Position numbers and translations under genes: made by a program
Shown here: positions 43,662 through 54,370 of the stretch, piece after piece
Numbering within the stretch: the first letter of the stretch is position 1
Layout of the letters: each line of letters begins with the position of its first letter
NCBI GenBank assembly: GCA_023101885.1
Contig: JALPQD010000410.1
Location: 962,142 to 1,026,141, forward strand
Source: Typhlomys cinereus
Taxonomy: Eukaryota > Chordata > Mammalia > Rodentia > Platacanthomyidae
Length of the DNA: 64,000 nucleotides
Direction of reading: 5' to 3'
Notes under the pieces: generated by a model
What the model was told of the DNA's origin: nothing
The model's input: the letters and a program-made list of their open reading frames with translations, nothing else
The model's database searches: none

Positions 43662-43665
43662 GTTG
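43300..43665. repeat. Cryptic TATG/TGTA/GT-rich repeat
   Basis: About 365 bp of alternating purine-pyrimidine DNA ending in (GT)n(AT)n at 43625-43661. It generates several spurious frames of 67-130 codons on both strands. Confidence 0.92.
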
Positions 43666-44231
43666 TTGGTTGAGAGTTTAAATGCTAGAAGTAGCTGTCT
43701 GGCATTGTGTTCCAACCTCCACTGAGTCATCATATAATCTTGGGCTGGGATTAAACTCTTCTTACCCTTAGTCTATTATGTGTGTCTCGGGCCCATAGCC
43801 TGAGTCTGTGTAAAGCGAGGTGAATGGCTGTGTAGAGCTCTTGAAGCATGGTCATGTCTCAGAACTGGTACTTCATCCTTGCCAATACCCAAGCGCACCT
43901 TATACTGTGTGCTCTGTAGTCCTGCCACAGGGTGTCTGTTAAGACCCACTGATGCCCAGAGCTGGCTTGCACTAGAGACTTCTTGTTGGGTATAGACAAG
44001 AGTTTCCAGAGAACCCTGTTATCAGAGTGACTACTGGCTAGTCTGCTTTGTGCTGGACCATGTCCTTCCCAGCCTGTGAAGGTTCCTTCCACCCTGTCTT
44101 TCTGGGCTCTACATTCCTGCATCTGTTCCTACAGTGTGTCTGGAAAATGCCTTGATGTATGACTTGTATGTTCTGTATCTATAAAGTCCACAAAACTGCT
44201 CCTGTGTTGAACATGCTACTCTGTGCTATCT
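43666..44231. other. Non-repetitive stretch, no gene seen
   Basis: Nothing recognised. Confidence 0.4.
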
Positions 44232-44689
44232 TGTATTAGTCAGGATTCTCTAGAGCCACAGAATCAACAGAATGAATATATAAAAGGGAATTTATTGAGT
44301 TGGCTTACAAGATATGACTGAAGTAGTCCAACAATGGCTGCCAGTAGCTGCTCAGTCCTGTAGTCCAGTGGATGATGGCTGAAAGAGGATTCCTGATGAG
44401 TCTTGAGTCACATTGAAGACTTGGAGGGTTGGAAGGCTAGAGGATCAAAGAAGGGAAGAAGCCAGGCTTCAGGAAGGAAGAGAATTTTCTAGCACAACCT
44501 CTAAGAGTCTCTCTTCAAAGCCTTCTGCGGTTCCTTTTATGCAGTTTGCTACTGGGAGGTTCCAAATTAGATCTAGGGCTGATGTTTATATTATAAATGT
44601 ATTGATTCAGATAATCTCTTCAGATGATCTGACATCTGATTTTAGTTAATGCCAGGTGGTCAGGTTGACACCCAGGATTAACTGTCACA
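44232..44689 (-). mobile_element. MaLR-like LTR, reverse, 5-bp TSD
   Basis: TGTATTAGTCAGGATTCTCT at the left and 'GATTAACTGTCACA' at the right are MaLR ends. Flanks TATCT (44227-44231) and CATCT (44690-44694) match at 4 of 5. 'CTACTGGGAGGTTCCAAATT' is shared with 49030-49422. Confidence 0.82.
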
Positions 44690-44974
44690 CATCTGAATCA
44701 TATTTGGCTCAGAATCCTTGATCTCATATTCCCTTTTGAGGTCAGAGCTTTGGAGACATGTAGATTCCTAAACCAAAACATACAGGATGCATACACTTCC
44801 CTTTAGAACTCACCCCCTTCTCTTCTCAGATCATGATGAGTGATGTGGGTTCAGGCAAGCAGGGGGCCCCTCTCTAATGGCAAGAACATGAAACTGGAAG
44901 GAGAAAGGAATCATAGACCTTAGGACTGGGGTTAGAGTACTTACACCGTATGGGGGGGTGTTAGTTTGGAGGGG
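44690..44974. other. Unique DNA left of inverted repeat
   Basis: Nothing recognised. Confidence 0.4.
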
Positions 44975-45026
44975 TATCTAACCACACCCAGCAGGCAGGA
45001 AGTCCTCTTGAGAATATGCAGCTCTG
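44975..45026 (+). repeat. Left arm of perfect 52-bp inverted repeat
   Basis: Begins TATCTAACCACACCC and ends ATATGCAGCTCTG. Every base is the reverse complement of 45948-45999. Not part of a repeat family I know. Confidence 0.97.
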
Positions 45027-45044
45027 ATCTCCTCAAGTGGTTTT

Positions 45045-45112
45045 TCTTCTTCCTCCTCCTCCTCTTCCTCCTCCTCCTCCTCCTCTTCCTCTTCCTTCTC
45101 CTTTTTTTCTTT
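45045..45112. repeat. (TCC)n / CTT-rich repeat
   Basis: Imperfect TCC triplets inside the loop of the inverted repeat. Confidence 0.92.
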
Positions 45113-45339
45113 CAGTTTTTCACAAACTAGTCAATGCTAACGATTGATTAAATGCAGTCCTTTGCATACAGGGTTAGCCTTCTTCCACTGCGCTGCAGTT
45201 CCACTTTCAAAATAGAAACATATAGGTTGTTCTCAATTTGACTAAGGATAATTTCAAAAATATCTATTGATAATAGTCCACAATGAAAGACTAGATACGC
45301 TACCCCTGAGATCAATACAGGTCATTCCCTGTTACTGCT

Positions 45340-45660
45340 GTGTGTATGTGTATGTACTTTATGTACCCGTTAGTGTGAGTGTGTTCACATGTTTGGTGCA
45401 TGCACGTGGAGGTCAGAGGTTGACTTTGGGTGTCATTTCTGGATCGCTTTCTACCTTGGTTGCTTGAGACAGTCTCTCAGTGAATCCTGAGACTCATCTG
45501 TTTGGCTGGTCTGGCTGACCAATGAGCTGCAGACTCTGTGTTGTGCCATCAGTACTGGGTTCTAGGTATGCACCTCTGTGCTTGGCTTTTTGAGTGACTG
45601 GCAGGGATTTAAATTCAGATCTTCGGGAAGTACCTTACTGATGAGTCATCTCCCCAGACC
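45340..45660 (-). mobile_element. Composite B2-superfamily SINE, reverse
   Basis: 'GTGGAGGTCAGAGGTTGACT', 'TTGAGACAGTCTCTCAGTGA', 'GGTATGCACCTCTGTGCTTG' and the head 'ACTGATGAGTCATCTCCCCA'. It lies inside the inverted-repeat loop. Confidence 0.85.
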
Positions 45661-45947
45661 TGTTATGCATCCGTGAGCAATCATGTTAGAGGTCATTGTC
45701 TGTGCTACAAGACTAGACAAAGAAGTTAAAGGAGGAAGTAGGACTACTTTACAGCATTGGAGCTGGTGAGGCGGGGCAGCGACCTGCTCTGAGCAGCTGC
45801 AAAGACAGCCAGACAGGACAGAGAAGTGTGGTGACTCCACGTCAGAAAGACGTCCACTGCTAGATTCACAACTGGCTTTGACAAAGGGCACAGAGAGTGG
45901 AGAGAGGGTGAGCTCATCAATAAATGTTTCAAGGGTGGGAGCATGCC

Positions 45948-45999
45948 CAGAGCTGCATATTCTCAAGAGGACTTCCTGCCTGCTGGGTGTGGTTAGATA
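45948..45999 (-). repeat. Right arm of perfect 52-bp inverted repeat
   Basis: Reverse complement of 44975-45026 with no mismatch over 52 bp. The match stops on both sides. Immediately right starts a CA-rich tract. Confidence 0.97.
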
Positions 46000-46190
46000 T
46001 GTGCACATATATGTACACAAACACACATGTACAGACACACATACAAAAATACACATATGTACATAGACATACATGCCTAAACACACATAGACACATGCAC
46101 ACGCATAAACACATGCACATATAAACAGATATACACAGGCAAACACACATATATACATAGACACACACATACACAGACACGCACATGAGC
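46000..46190. repeat. Degenerate CA/CATA-rich tract
   Basis: CACATA, CACACA and CATAGA units. Source of spurious Cys/Val-rich reverse frames. Confidence 0.9.
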
Positions 46191-46384
46191 TTTGATGATT
46201 GTCTTATATGATATAAAATGGTAAGTGATTAACTTTGAATTGGCAGAAGACAGGGGAAAATAATTATGTTCTTGGCTGAGACAGGAGTTGCCTATATACA
46301 CAAAATTCTGGTCCATACATACAATGGGTTAGTTGGACTTCACAGAGAGAGAGCTTCTGCTCCTGGAGCAGTGGTTTTCAGGAA

Positions 46385-47515
46385 GCGGGGGCATAGATTA
46401 GGGTAGAAATTTGCAAAATACACAGCCACATAAAAGATTATAGCTACAATATGTAAAGAACCCCATAAAACAAAAAAGGAAATGACACACAATGTTGAGA
46501 ATCTCTTCAGTAGAGATTCCCATCATAAACGTGGAAGAGATTTTCAACATCATTAGTTAGAAGGAAAAATTAGTTGAATCAAAACTGCAATGAGATGCCA
46601 TTAAATATCAAGTGTACTGGGTAAAATTAAATGCTGTGTGCAATGGTTAAATTAAAAAAGTAAAGGGAGTAGTGTGGGCGGAAGAAAGGAAGAGAAGGGA
46701 GATGGGAGTAATGAGGGATGGTGGGTAAGAGGGAGGGAAAAGAGAAGAATGGAATGAATGAGAAAGAACAAAAGACACGGAAGGAAGGAACAAGAAAGTA
46801 AGGAGGAAGGAAAGGATGGAGAGAGGGAGAAAGGAAGAAATGAAAGAAGGATAAGAAGTTTCAAAATCTTTGCCAAAATGGTAGAGAAGAATATTGATAA
46901 GAAAGTGGAGAGAAATCAAAGTCAACAGGAATTCGAAATGTTAGCATCTTGAAAGGACTGTCATTTTTTAAAGGTGTACTCTAATCAAGCACCAGTAATC
47001 TAGCTAGCCACTCCTGTCCCAGATACCTCCTAAGAGAAAAAGGTACACATCCACATGGAGAACTGTACTCAGATGATCTAGTAGTTTCATTCATGAGTAC
47101 TGGAACTGGGGACGCCTGAAATGTTCACCAGTTACAAACCAGTAAGCACACTTGCCATATGATCTGAACAAATAAATGTAACTTGAGTTCTGAAGCATAC
47201 AACTATATTGAAGAATATCAAAAGCTATTATATCAAGTGATGGAATTAAGATTCAAAAGGCATACTCTATAGTTGCATTTATAGACCATTCTTGAACAGT
47301 CAAAATATTAAAGACAAAATTGGATCAGTGATTGTCAGGGGCAACAGAGGGGCAAGGGATTAATTACACAGAGCAGAGGATATTCACAAGGAGATGGAAA
47401 TACACTATATCTTAATTATGATGATGTTTGCACTTGCATACTTTTAAACAAAACTTACAAACCTAAAAGGGTGAATTTTAATGTATGCAAATTATACCTC
47501 TGGACCTAAAAAAAA
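46385..47515 (+). mobile_element. L1M ORF2 end and 3' UTR, split by purine tract
   Basis: 'TTTTCAACATCATTAGTTAG' and 'AAAACTGCAATGAGATGCCA' are the L1M ORF2 end. After the purine tract the 3' UTR follows: 'CATACTCTATAGTTGCATTT', 'GATCAGTGATTGTCAGGGGC' and 'GGGTGAATTTTAATGTATGC' before an A-rich end (47506-47517). Confidence 0.85.
46657..46860. repeat. Polypurine (GGAA/GGGA-rich) tract
   Basis: About 200 bp strongly A/G-rich on the + strand, interrupting the L1M 3' end. Confidence 0.9.
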
Positions 47516-48455
47516 AGATTTTTGTTATTAGCTAAAATTTACATACTGATATATGTATGCATGAATAATGTATGTGTCAGTTCCATTTAGGAATGACAGA
47601 CCTCCACATTTGCATAGCACCTCCTTTCAAATTGTAAGCTACTTTCTCATTTTCTCTTGGAAGTCTCACAACCCTGTGAAACGGACCATGCTCATGTTCT
47701 AGTGATGAGTCCTTCTCAAGGGATTCAGAGGGGATCAGGGGTGTGCTGGGGGCCACACAGTACATCTTTTGCAAATGGAAGTTTTCCATCATTTCCACAG
47801 AAAAGGCAAGAAGAGAAGTGTACTTTAGTGGGAAAGGGGTCTACTATGTGGGATGAGATGCTGGGCTCACCCCTACAGCTGAGAGACATAATGTTTGCTA
47901 GTTTTGTTGTTGGTATTAGTTTATTGTCTGTTTTGCTCCCAGTAGTAGCTGGAGACTCCTTCTTTTGGACCTACTCTTTGGTCCAGACCAAAGTCAGGGA
48001 GTTCCCTGATACTGAATACTTCTTGATGTTTCCACTTAGCCATCTGCCAAAGATGAGAACCCCTGGGAAAACTCTTGGGATAAACCCCACTCTTGAGCAG
48101 CCTGTTGAGTGGCTGCTGGGGGGCACGTGTGGCATTCCCTTCCTCTTGGAAAATAAGGACCACGTTGTAGTTTGTGCAAGTGTAACTGTGAATCTTTGTG
48201 TCGCTTTTCCCAGAGAGCAATCTAAGGATAGCCAGACCGACTCCCTGGGTGTGATGGTGAGGAAACATGGATCCGGGTGCCAGAGAAAAGCAGAAGGGAT
48301 GGTGGATTAGACGTGGGGTAGAGGATCCCCAGTCAGCAGAGACGGAGGCTGAGCTTGCTTCTGCCAAGTGAGGTCACCACGTTGCTCTGTGAGTTCTCCC
48401 AGGAAGAGGAGAGCCACCGAGAATCCCAGAGAAGACATCTGAAACTTTTCTTTGG
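47516..48455. other. Unique DNA with a 217-codon open frame
   Basis: The longest open frame in the window runs 47657-48310 (+), with a hydrophobic stretch near its middle (FVVGISLLSVLLPVVAG). I recognise no domain. The 5' part overlaps a weak MIR-like patch (47590-47760). Chance can explain one frame of this size in 128 kb of strand sequence. Confidence 0.3.
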
Positions 48456-48459
48456 TTTT

Positions 48460-48537
48460 TCATGGTGCTGGAGATGGAAGCCAGGACCTCACACAGGCTA
48501 GGCAAGCATTTACTGCTGAACGGCACCCCCAGCCCTG
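48460..48537 (-). mobile_element. ID-type SINE head, reverse
   Basis: 'GGTGCTGGAGATGGAAGCCA', 'GGACCTCACACAGGCTAGGC', 'AACGGCACCCCCAGCC'. Confidence 0.88.
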
Positions 48538-48816
48538 AGATCTGTGGGTTTTTTAAAAAAACATTTATTTATTTGCTGTGTATATTATATTCCCTCATAA
48601 GGCAAAGTGAGTCAAGAGAATTGAAAGTTGAAAAGGGCCTGGTGAGAATGAGGGATTTCAGGGTTCAAATGGTGAATGAAAGCAGGAGATAGGAAGGAAA
48701 GAAAAGACAGAAACCCAGGAGAGAGGAGGGAGGAGGAAGGAGAACTCTGAGTGCAGGTCAGTTTGAGGCACTGGCCTGAAGTCCTTGTGTTTGGGTTTGT
48801 GTTGTCACGGGAGGGA
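48538..48816. other. Short unique DNA, purine-rich
   Basis: Nothing recognised. Confidence 0.4.
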
Positions 48817-48817
48817 G

Positions 48818-48872
<55 letters not shown>
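48817..48872. repeat. (GA)n microsatellite
   Basis: About 26 uninterrupted GA units. Confidence 0.97.
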
Positions 48873-48874
<2 letters not shown>

Positions 48875-49029
48875 CAAGTTGGTTCTTTGGTATTGAATTA
48901 AGACAGTTATGTGGCATCTCACCAGGAAAAAGCATTCATGCAGTGCTTTGACACATGTTGTTGAATCTGATATAACTGCACAATGAAGATTTGTTGATTG
49001 ATTGGACTTTGGAGGGCTTTTGGAAGTAT

Positions 49030-49422
49030 AGCAGGTACTCTTAACTATTGCTGTGAGAGAACACCTAAAGTCAAATAACTTAAGGGAAAAAGGAAAATTT
49101 ATTCAACTTACAGTTCCAGAGGGGAGAGACAGACTTTCATGGTGGAGGAGACATGGCTGATGGCTGAAGTGGAGTCACTCTCATCCGTGAGGCTGATGGC
49201 TGAAGGCTGGAGGATTCCTGGAGAGTCTGTCTTCTTCCCTGTCTTCTTTTTTATGGTTCCTTTTATCTGGTCCGCTACTGAGAGGTTCCAATGAGGTCTA
49301 GGGAGGTTCCAATCGGATCTAGGGCTGGTCTTGTATTGATCCAGATAACCTCTTCAGGTAGTCTCAGCCGCTCTTAGTTAATGCCAGGTGTGTCACGTGG
49401 ACACCCAGGCTTAACTATCACA
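49030..49422 (-). mobile_element. MaLR-like LTR, reverse
   Basis: 'AAAATTTATTCAACTTACAG' near the left, a duplicated 'GAGGTTCCAAT' block (49269-49312), 'TTGATCCAGATAACCTCTTC' and 'GGCTTAACTATCACA' at the right end. Related to 44232-44689. Confidence 0.78.
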
Positions 49423-49834
49423 GGGGGCATGGAAAGCTATTAGCAAAGTTTTCTGTTTTCCAAGTCTGATTGACAAGGGAAAGCTCCATGCTTCCGGGGT
49501 GCACCCTGGGTCTGGTGGCTAAGTTGTCTGCCCCTGAACTCTAGCACGTGCCTGGTGGCTGGGTTTTGGTTGACAGCGAGGAGTGCTTGACCTCAGCAGG
49601 GCATAGGAAAGGAACCAGGTCTGGGCCAGCTTGACCCGTCATTTCTATGGTGAAGGGGGATGTAATAGTTCAGGTTCAACGTACACACTGTTCCAATAGC
49701 ATCAGAATGCCACTTACGAGGACAACAGCTACTTGCTTTTAATAAATGGCATAAAATGTTAGGGTGACTGGATTATAAGTGTATTATTACTGTGATGTGA
49801 AAAGCTGCACATTTGCTCCTAATTTTATGTTTAT
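49423..49834. other. Unique DNA, no gene seen
   Basis: Nothing recognised. Confidence 0.4.
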
Positions 49835-49947
49835 CTAAGAGAGAGAGAGAGAGAAAGAGAATATGAGCCCCATGTGGGGTTTCAGGGATCAACCTTAGGT
49901 CTTCAGGTTTGCAAGCGGGCATCTTACCCGCTGAACCATCTTGCCCC
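49835..49947 (-). mobile_element. B2/B3-type SINE fragment, reverse
   Basis: GA tract then 'CCATGTGGGGTTTCAGGGAT', 'CTTAGGTCTTCAGGTTTGCA' and the head 'CCCGCTGAACCATCTTGCCC'. Confidence 0.85.
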
Positions 49948-50092
49948 TTAATTATTTCCTGTGCATTAAGAAAAATTCATAAGCTGGTATCTATTTCTGT
50001 GATACATCACTTAAATTTTCTTATGTTTCTTTTTTTATACACCATTTATCATTTGATCAGTCAGTGAAGATGGACTGTTGAAGTCAATGTTT

Positions 50093-50320
50093 TTAGACTG
50101 GGGAGGTGGCTCAGGGGTTAAGCCACCAAAAAGGATCTGAGTTCAGAACCCCAAATCCCATGTAAGAGTGCTGAGTGGAAATAGCATGGCCTCCCTTTCC
50201 AGTGCTAGAAGGCAGAGCCTGGGAAACCCCAGAGCAAAGCAGTAAGGAAGTAGAACAATCCAGGATGATTCCTGATGTTATCCTTGGGCCTCCACAGGCA
50301 CACACACTCAATGCCTTCTG

Positions 50321-50365
<45 letters not shown>

Positions 50366-50376
50366 CACACACAAAA
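50093..50376 (+). mobile_element. CA-tailed B2-like SINE, forward
   Basis: Head 'GGGGAGGTGGCTCAGGGGTT', body 'GCAGAGCCTGGGAAACCCCA', 'CAGGATGATTCCTGATGTTA', tail (CA)n 50322-50374. Confidence 0.92.
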
Positions 50377-52019
50377 TGTTAATTTTTCATGGAACAGATT
50401 CTCACCAAGTCAAAGAGGAATGGAAGGAAATTAGGACTAGTAACCCATTTGATTCTTTGGCAAGACAATATTCACATTTTCATTCAATGACCACATTTTC
50501 CTGTGTGAAAAATGTCCCCTTTCCCTGAATGTTATTTCTAGTCATTCTGATGATCGTTTAGTGTTTTTGCATTTCTCATTCTTGAAATACCGGCTTCTGA
50601 AGACACATTTCTGGGGATGTTCTGCAGGGGTTCTTTCTTTCCTCGCAGGTTAACGTTCCCTGGACACAGCTGACCAGGCGGTGAGGAGAGGCCTGGGGGT
50701 CACCAAGAGCCCCCTGCCCTGGTCCATGGCAGTTGGGGCCTGTGGAATTCAGGTCTAGCTTTTGCCGGTTTGAACTAGAGGCCGGTAGGAGAAGGTTGTG
50801 GAGCCGGGAGGCATGTGGATGGTTGATGGGTAAAGCAGGGAACAGATGGTCCCTTCAATTGGTCTAATTGCATGAGCATTTAATGAAAGGACTTCTTGCC
50901 AAGGTGTGGACAGGGTGTGGAGCCTAGAAGTGGTGCATCCGCTAGAGAGGGAGTGGAAGCCTGGTGGGGCAACCACACTTTTATCCCCAATAAGGAGGCT
51001 GGGAGCAGTTCCAGAAATCTCCCTGGGGCGCTATGGATTCCTAAAAGGTTGCTTCCACCTCCTGACAGCCCACAGGGATGGGTGCGGACCGGTCAGGAGA
51101 GCCCAGCCTCAGTCTGGGTGCCCCTCTGTCATCCTCCCCTGCTGGCATCTCTGTTGGATCATCCCAGCCAGAAGGGAGGAGGCTAGGAAGCCCCAGGAGA
51201 AATTCCACACAGGAGGGAATCCACACACGGGAACCGGTGCCTACATGTTCCCAATCCTCTGGAAGCAGGAGAATCAGAAGCCAAAGTCATCCTTGGCTCC
51301 ATAGCAAATTCAAGACCATTAGAGACTCTGCCTTGAAAATAATTCTAGAAAAAGGACTGCGATAGTGAGAAGCAGCCCACTCCTCTGTCCTATGGATTTC
51401 ATCAAATAGGGTCATTGACTTGTTCGTGGCCCGATAGTTACAGGGCATTAAAACCTTTCTGTACTTGATTCTGTGTCTTTTAGTAAACCCATTGTGCGCA
51501 TATGGCAACTTGTTAGGAAGGAAAAGAAGCAGGAAAAGGGAAATTACCATGTTATCTGTGGACTTTAGATGAATTCTCCGAGGAGCTATTCAGTTACCTG
51601 CTATGTCAGAGTGATTTAAGCGAGTTCAGAACTTAATTATGGTCAGTCATGTGGTTAACAAACACATGTATTGATCAGAATCATAAAGACAGTATTATAT
51701 GCCAGAGTCCATTTGATGGAACATTGTGTTTCCTCAGCAGAAAACAAGGGAAAGACCTATTTGTATGCACATGTGCGTGACACTCATCTAGACATCAGTT
51801 CCCACATATGTGGGTAAGCATACATGTAAGCTCCTACATATGTGGGCTGTTAACACCAGACAATGTGGAGACTGACATAATGTCTAGAAGTGAGAAATTG
51901 GGCTTTGCGATAGTTCCTATGAGCTAAATCCGTTGGAAAAGGAAGCTTCTAAAATCCTGCTATGCCTCGATTTTCTTGTCAGTGTGTCCAGAGAGTGGAG
52001 ACTCAGTACTGGCACTGTT
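50377..52019. other. Unique DNA, no gene seen
   Basis: About 1.6 kb. 50640-51300 is GC-richer with overlapping open frames of 96 and 132 codons that have no domain. A palindrome CCCACATATGTGGG lies at 51801-51814. Confidence 0.4.
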
Positions 52020-52044
52020 TGCTGATTTATGTTGTGAGCAAGCA

Positions 52045-52135
52045 TTTATTGAGCACCGATTTCATGCTGGAGCCTTCACTAAGTCCTGGAGGTAGTGAAG
52101 AAAATGGACACAGTCCCTGCCATGTTTCATTGCAA
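52045..52135. mobile_element. L2/MIR-type ancient repeat
   Basis: 'AAGCATTTATTGAGCACCGA' followed by 'ATGGACACAGTCCCTGCC' is the pattern common to old L2 3' ends (and reverse MIR). Class uncertain. Confidence 0.6.
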
Positions 52136-52554
52136 TTTTACCAGTAGATGTTTTGCTGGCTGGATCCTCAGGTTCCCATCCACCTGTCCTGTGCTGCTGG
52201 CGAATGAAGACAGGAGGCTCCAGTGTAATGGCGGCTCTTTGGATATCATCAAAATTATCTTATTGCTTCATGTGAAAGTTGGCGTCCGGTTAGTGCTGTG
52301 AGGGGAGGAGGGAGCAGTTTGCTAGCTGGCCTTAGGACTGAGAATCCATATTTAATATGGCTTTTGTTAGCCATCAGACTGGTTACTTGCAGGCTTTAAA
52401 ACAGCCTATTTCTGAGATCAGTCGAGAGTGCATTTCGTGCTAAAGCAGGAGGCTCCCAGAAAGTATTGCCTCCCTTCTTTCTCAATAATTTGAATCAAAA
52501 GAGGTACCTTACGTGCCTCTGAGCAGAGTATATCCACATCCAATGAATAAATAT
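52136..52554. other. Non-repetitive stretch, no gene seen
   Basis: Nothing recognised. Confidence 0.4.
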
Positions 52555-52730
52555 TAGTCGTCTGCTATTTGCTAGACGCATCCAAATAAATTGTTTAATA
52601 TTCACAACAGCCCTGTGAGGGGGGAGAGAAGCCCCCATTTTCTAAGCAGGGAAGTGAGGTCCAAGTAGTTTAGGTTGCTCTCTTGCTTCCATCCAAGATA
52701 AGTAGCTCCAGCCAAATCGCAGCTCCAGCT
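52555..52730 (-). mobile_element. MIR SINE, reverse
   Basis: 'CTGCTATTTGCTAGACGCAT', 'TCACAACAGCCCTGTGAGGG' and 'CCCCATTTTCTAAGCAGGGA' follow the reverse MIR order. Confidence 0.85.
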
Positions 52731-52864
52731 CTCTAGACTTGAGGACCCTGTTTTATGTGTCCTGATACCCTACGACAGAGTATTTCAATTTTTAGTCATA
52801 TTAGCTGCTTTTTCCTGCCACTGTGATCACATCTGACTAGTAATTACCTAAGAAGGAAGGAGTT

Positions 52865-53083
52865 GGGCTGGAGAGATGGCTTAGGAGTTAAGACTCTGTC
52901 TCAGAAGCAGAAGGTCCTAAATTCAGATCCCAGATCCAGGCGGAAACCACAGTGGCCCTGCACTTCTGGCCCTGGTGGGCGAAGCCTGGAAAATCCCAGA
53001 GCAAAGCAAAACGGTAGAAGCAATCCAGGATGATTCCTGAAGTCACCGTTGGTCCTGTACAGGGACACACAGTGCCCTCTGAT

Positions 53084-53134
<51 letters not shown>

Positions 53135-53150
53135 CACAAAACAAATAATT
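52865..53150 (+). mobile_element. CA-tailed B2-like SINE, forward
   Basis: Full head 'GGGCTGGAGAGATGGCTTAG', body 'GAAGCCTGGAAAATCCCAGA', 'TCCAGGATGATTCCTGAAGT', (CA)n at 53089-53137 and an A-rich end. Confidence 0.93.
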
Positions 53151-53184
53151 TTTTTTTAAAAAAAAGAAAAATAAAACAGTTGTA

Positions 53185-53322
53185 TCCATGCTTTCTTGGC
53201 AAGTGTGAGGAGGCTACCGGACAACTTTCAGAGGTTGGTCTTCTTCCAACATGTGGGTTCTGAGATTAGAACTCAGGTCATGATGGCAAGCCCCCTTACC
53301 CACTGAGCCATCTCACCAGCCC
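53185..53322 (-). mobile_element. B3-like SINE, reverse
   Basis: 'GGACAACTTTCAGAGGTTGG', 'TCCAACATGTGGGTTCTGAG', head 'CACTGAGCCATCTCACCAGC'. It abuts the SINE at 52865. Confidence 0.9.
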
Positions 53323-54370
53323 ACCTGGCTTCTTTCAGTACAAACAGGCTCAGTGTAGTTCAGCACAGGCTGTTTCTATAGCTCAGGACCTCATTTTTCT
53401 GGATGATGCCTATGGCTTTAGCCGTCCATCCCCCACTTCTGTTCTTCCTTATCCTTCCAGAATCTCCTCTTGAAACCCTTCCCAGCCGAGATTTTTCCTA
53501 GTGCTCTGCAATTGTGTTTCTTCTTTTATCATTCTGCCGATTTCCCTGGCCAACACCACTCTCCTGATAGGAACAAGCCACTAATTTTTATTAACACTTG
53601 AAAATGCTATTCTGCTCTTAATCCAATACACGCGATTGCCCTCATCCGCTGCCAAATGGTACTAATCAGAATCAGGTTTCAAAAGGTTTGGGTTTCAATA
53701 GGGCTGCCCACACTGTCCTTGGAGGCATATAAATTAATTATAATTAAGAACCGTGTGCAGATGTTAGAAGAGAAACTTTGCACAAAATTGCTGTCTGCAC
53801 TTGCAGAATATTAAGGAAAGAAAAGTAATCATCTGCTGCGGGTGGCAGCTGTTGGTGAGCTTGTAGATGGTCACCTATGTTTGCCTTATGAATTTCTATT
53901 AAACACACACACATACCCAGAGATTGGCAATCTTCTGTTAGGCATCTGATGAGTGTCTGTTGAGCACCTGGGTGGTGGTACCTGATGCACCTGCTTGGGA
54001 TGCATCAGGAAGGGGCTGCCCAGATGGGAAACCCTGCATGTGGCCTATGGAAGTGTGCGGACCAGGGAAGGCACTCGACAGTCAGCCTAGATGGGCGACA
54101 GCAAGAAGCTCTTATTCAGTGGAAATCAGGGTATGGACAAACGCAGAACCACTTTTGCCCTTGGCAGGTGGGGGGACTTCTCGAAGAAGCTCCAAGGAGC
54201 TGATGACCTGCCCAATTAATGGGGTGATGGCTCGCTTTCCAGGCCAGACATCTGGGTAACGGTCACCTGTATCTTTTCTCTCTCCTCTGCTTCTCTTGCT
54301 CTTCTTCACCAGAAACAGCTCGGCTTAGGATCTGCTTTCTCTGTTACGGTTATTTGTGGTTTCTATGGCA
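53323..54370. other. Unique DNA with a candidate conserved element
   Basis: No repeats recognised. 53560-53870 has the look of a developmental enhancer (AT-rich homeodomain-like core and E-box-like motifs). No coding signal. Confidence 0.4.

Noticed and set aside
43288..43733. Overlapping frames of 67-130 codons on both strands
   Set aside because: All are products of the TATG/GT repeat.
45646..46170. 174-codon reverse frame
   Set aside because: The N-terminal third is CA-tract translation and the rest crosses an arm of the inverted repeat. No domain.
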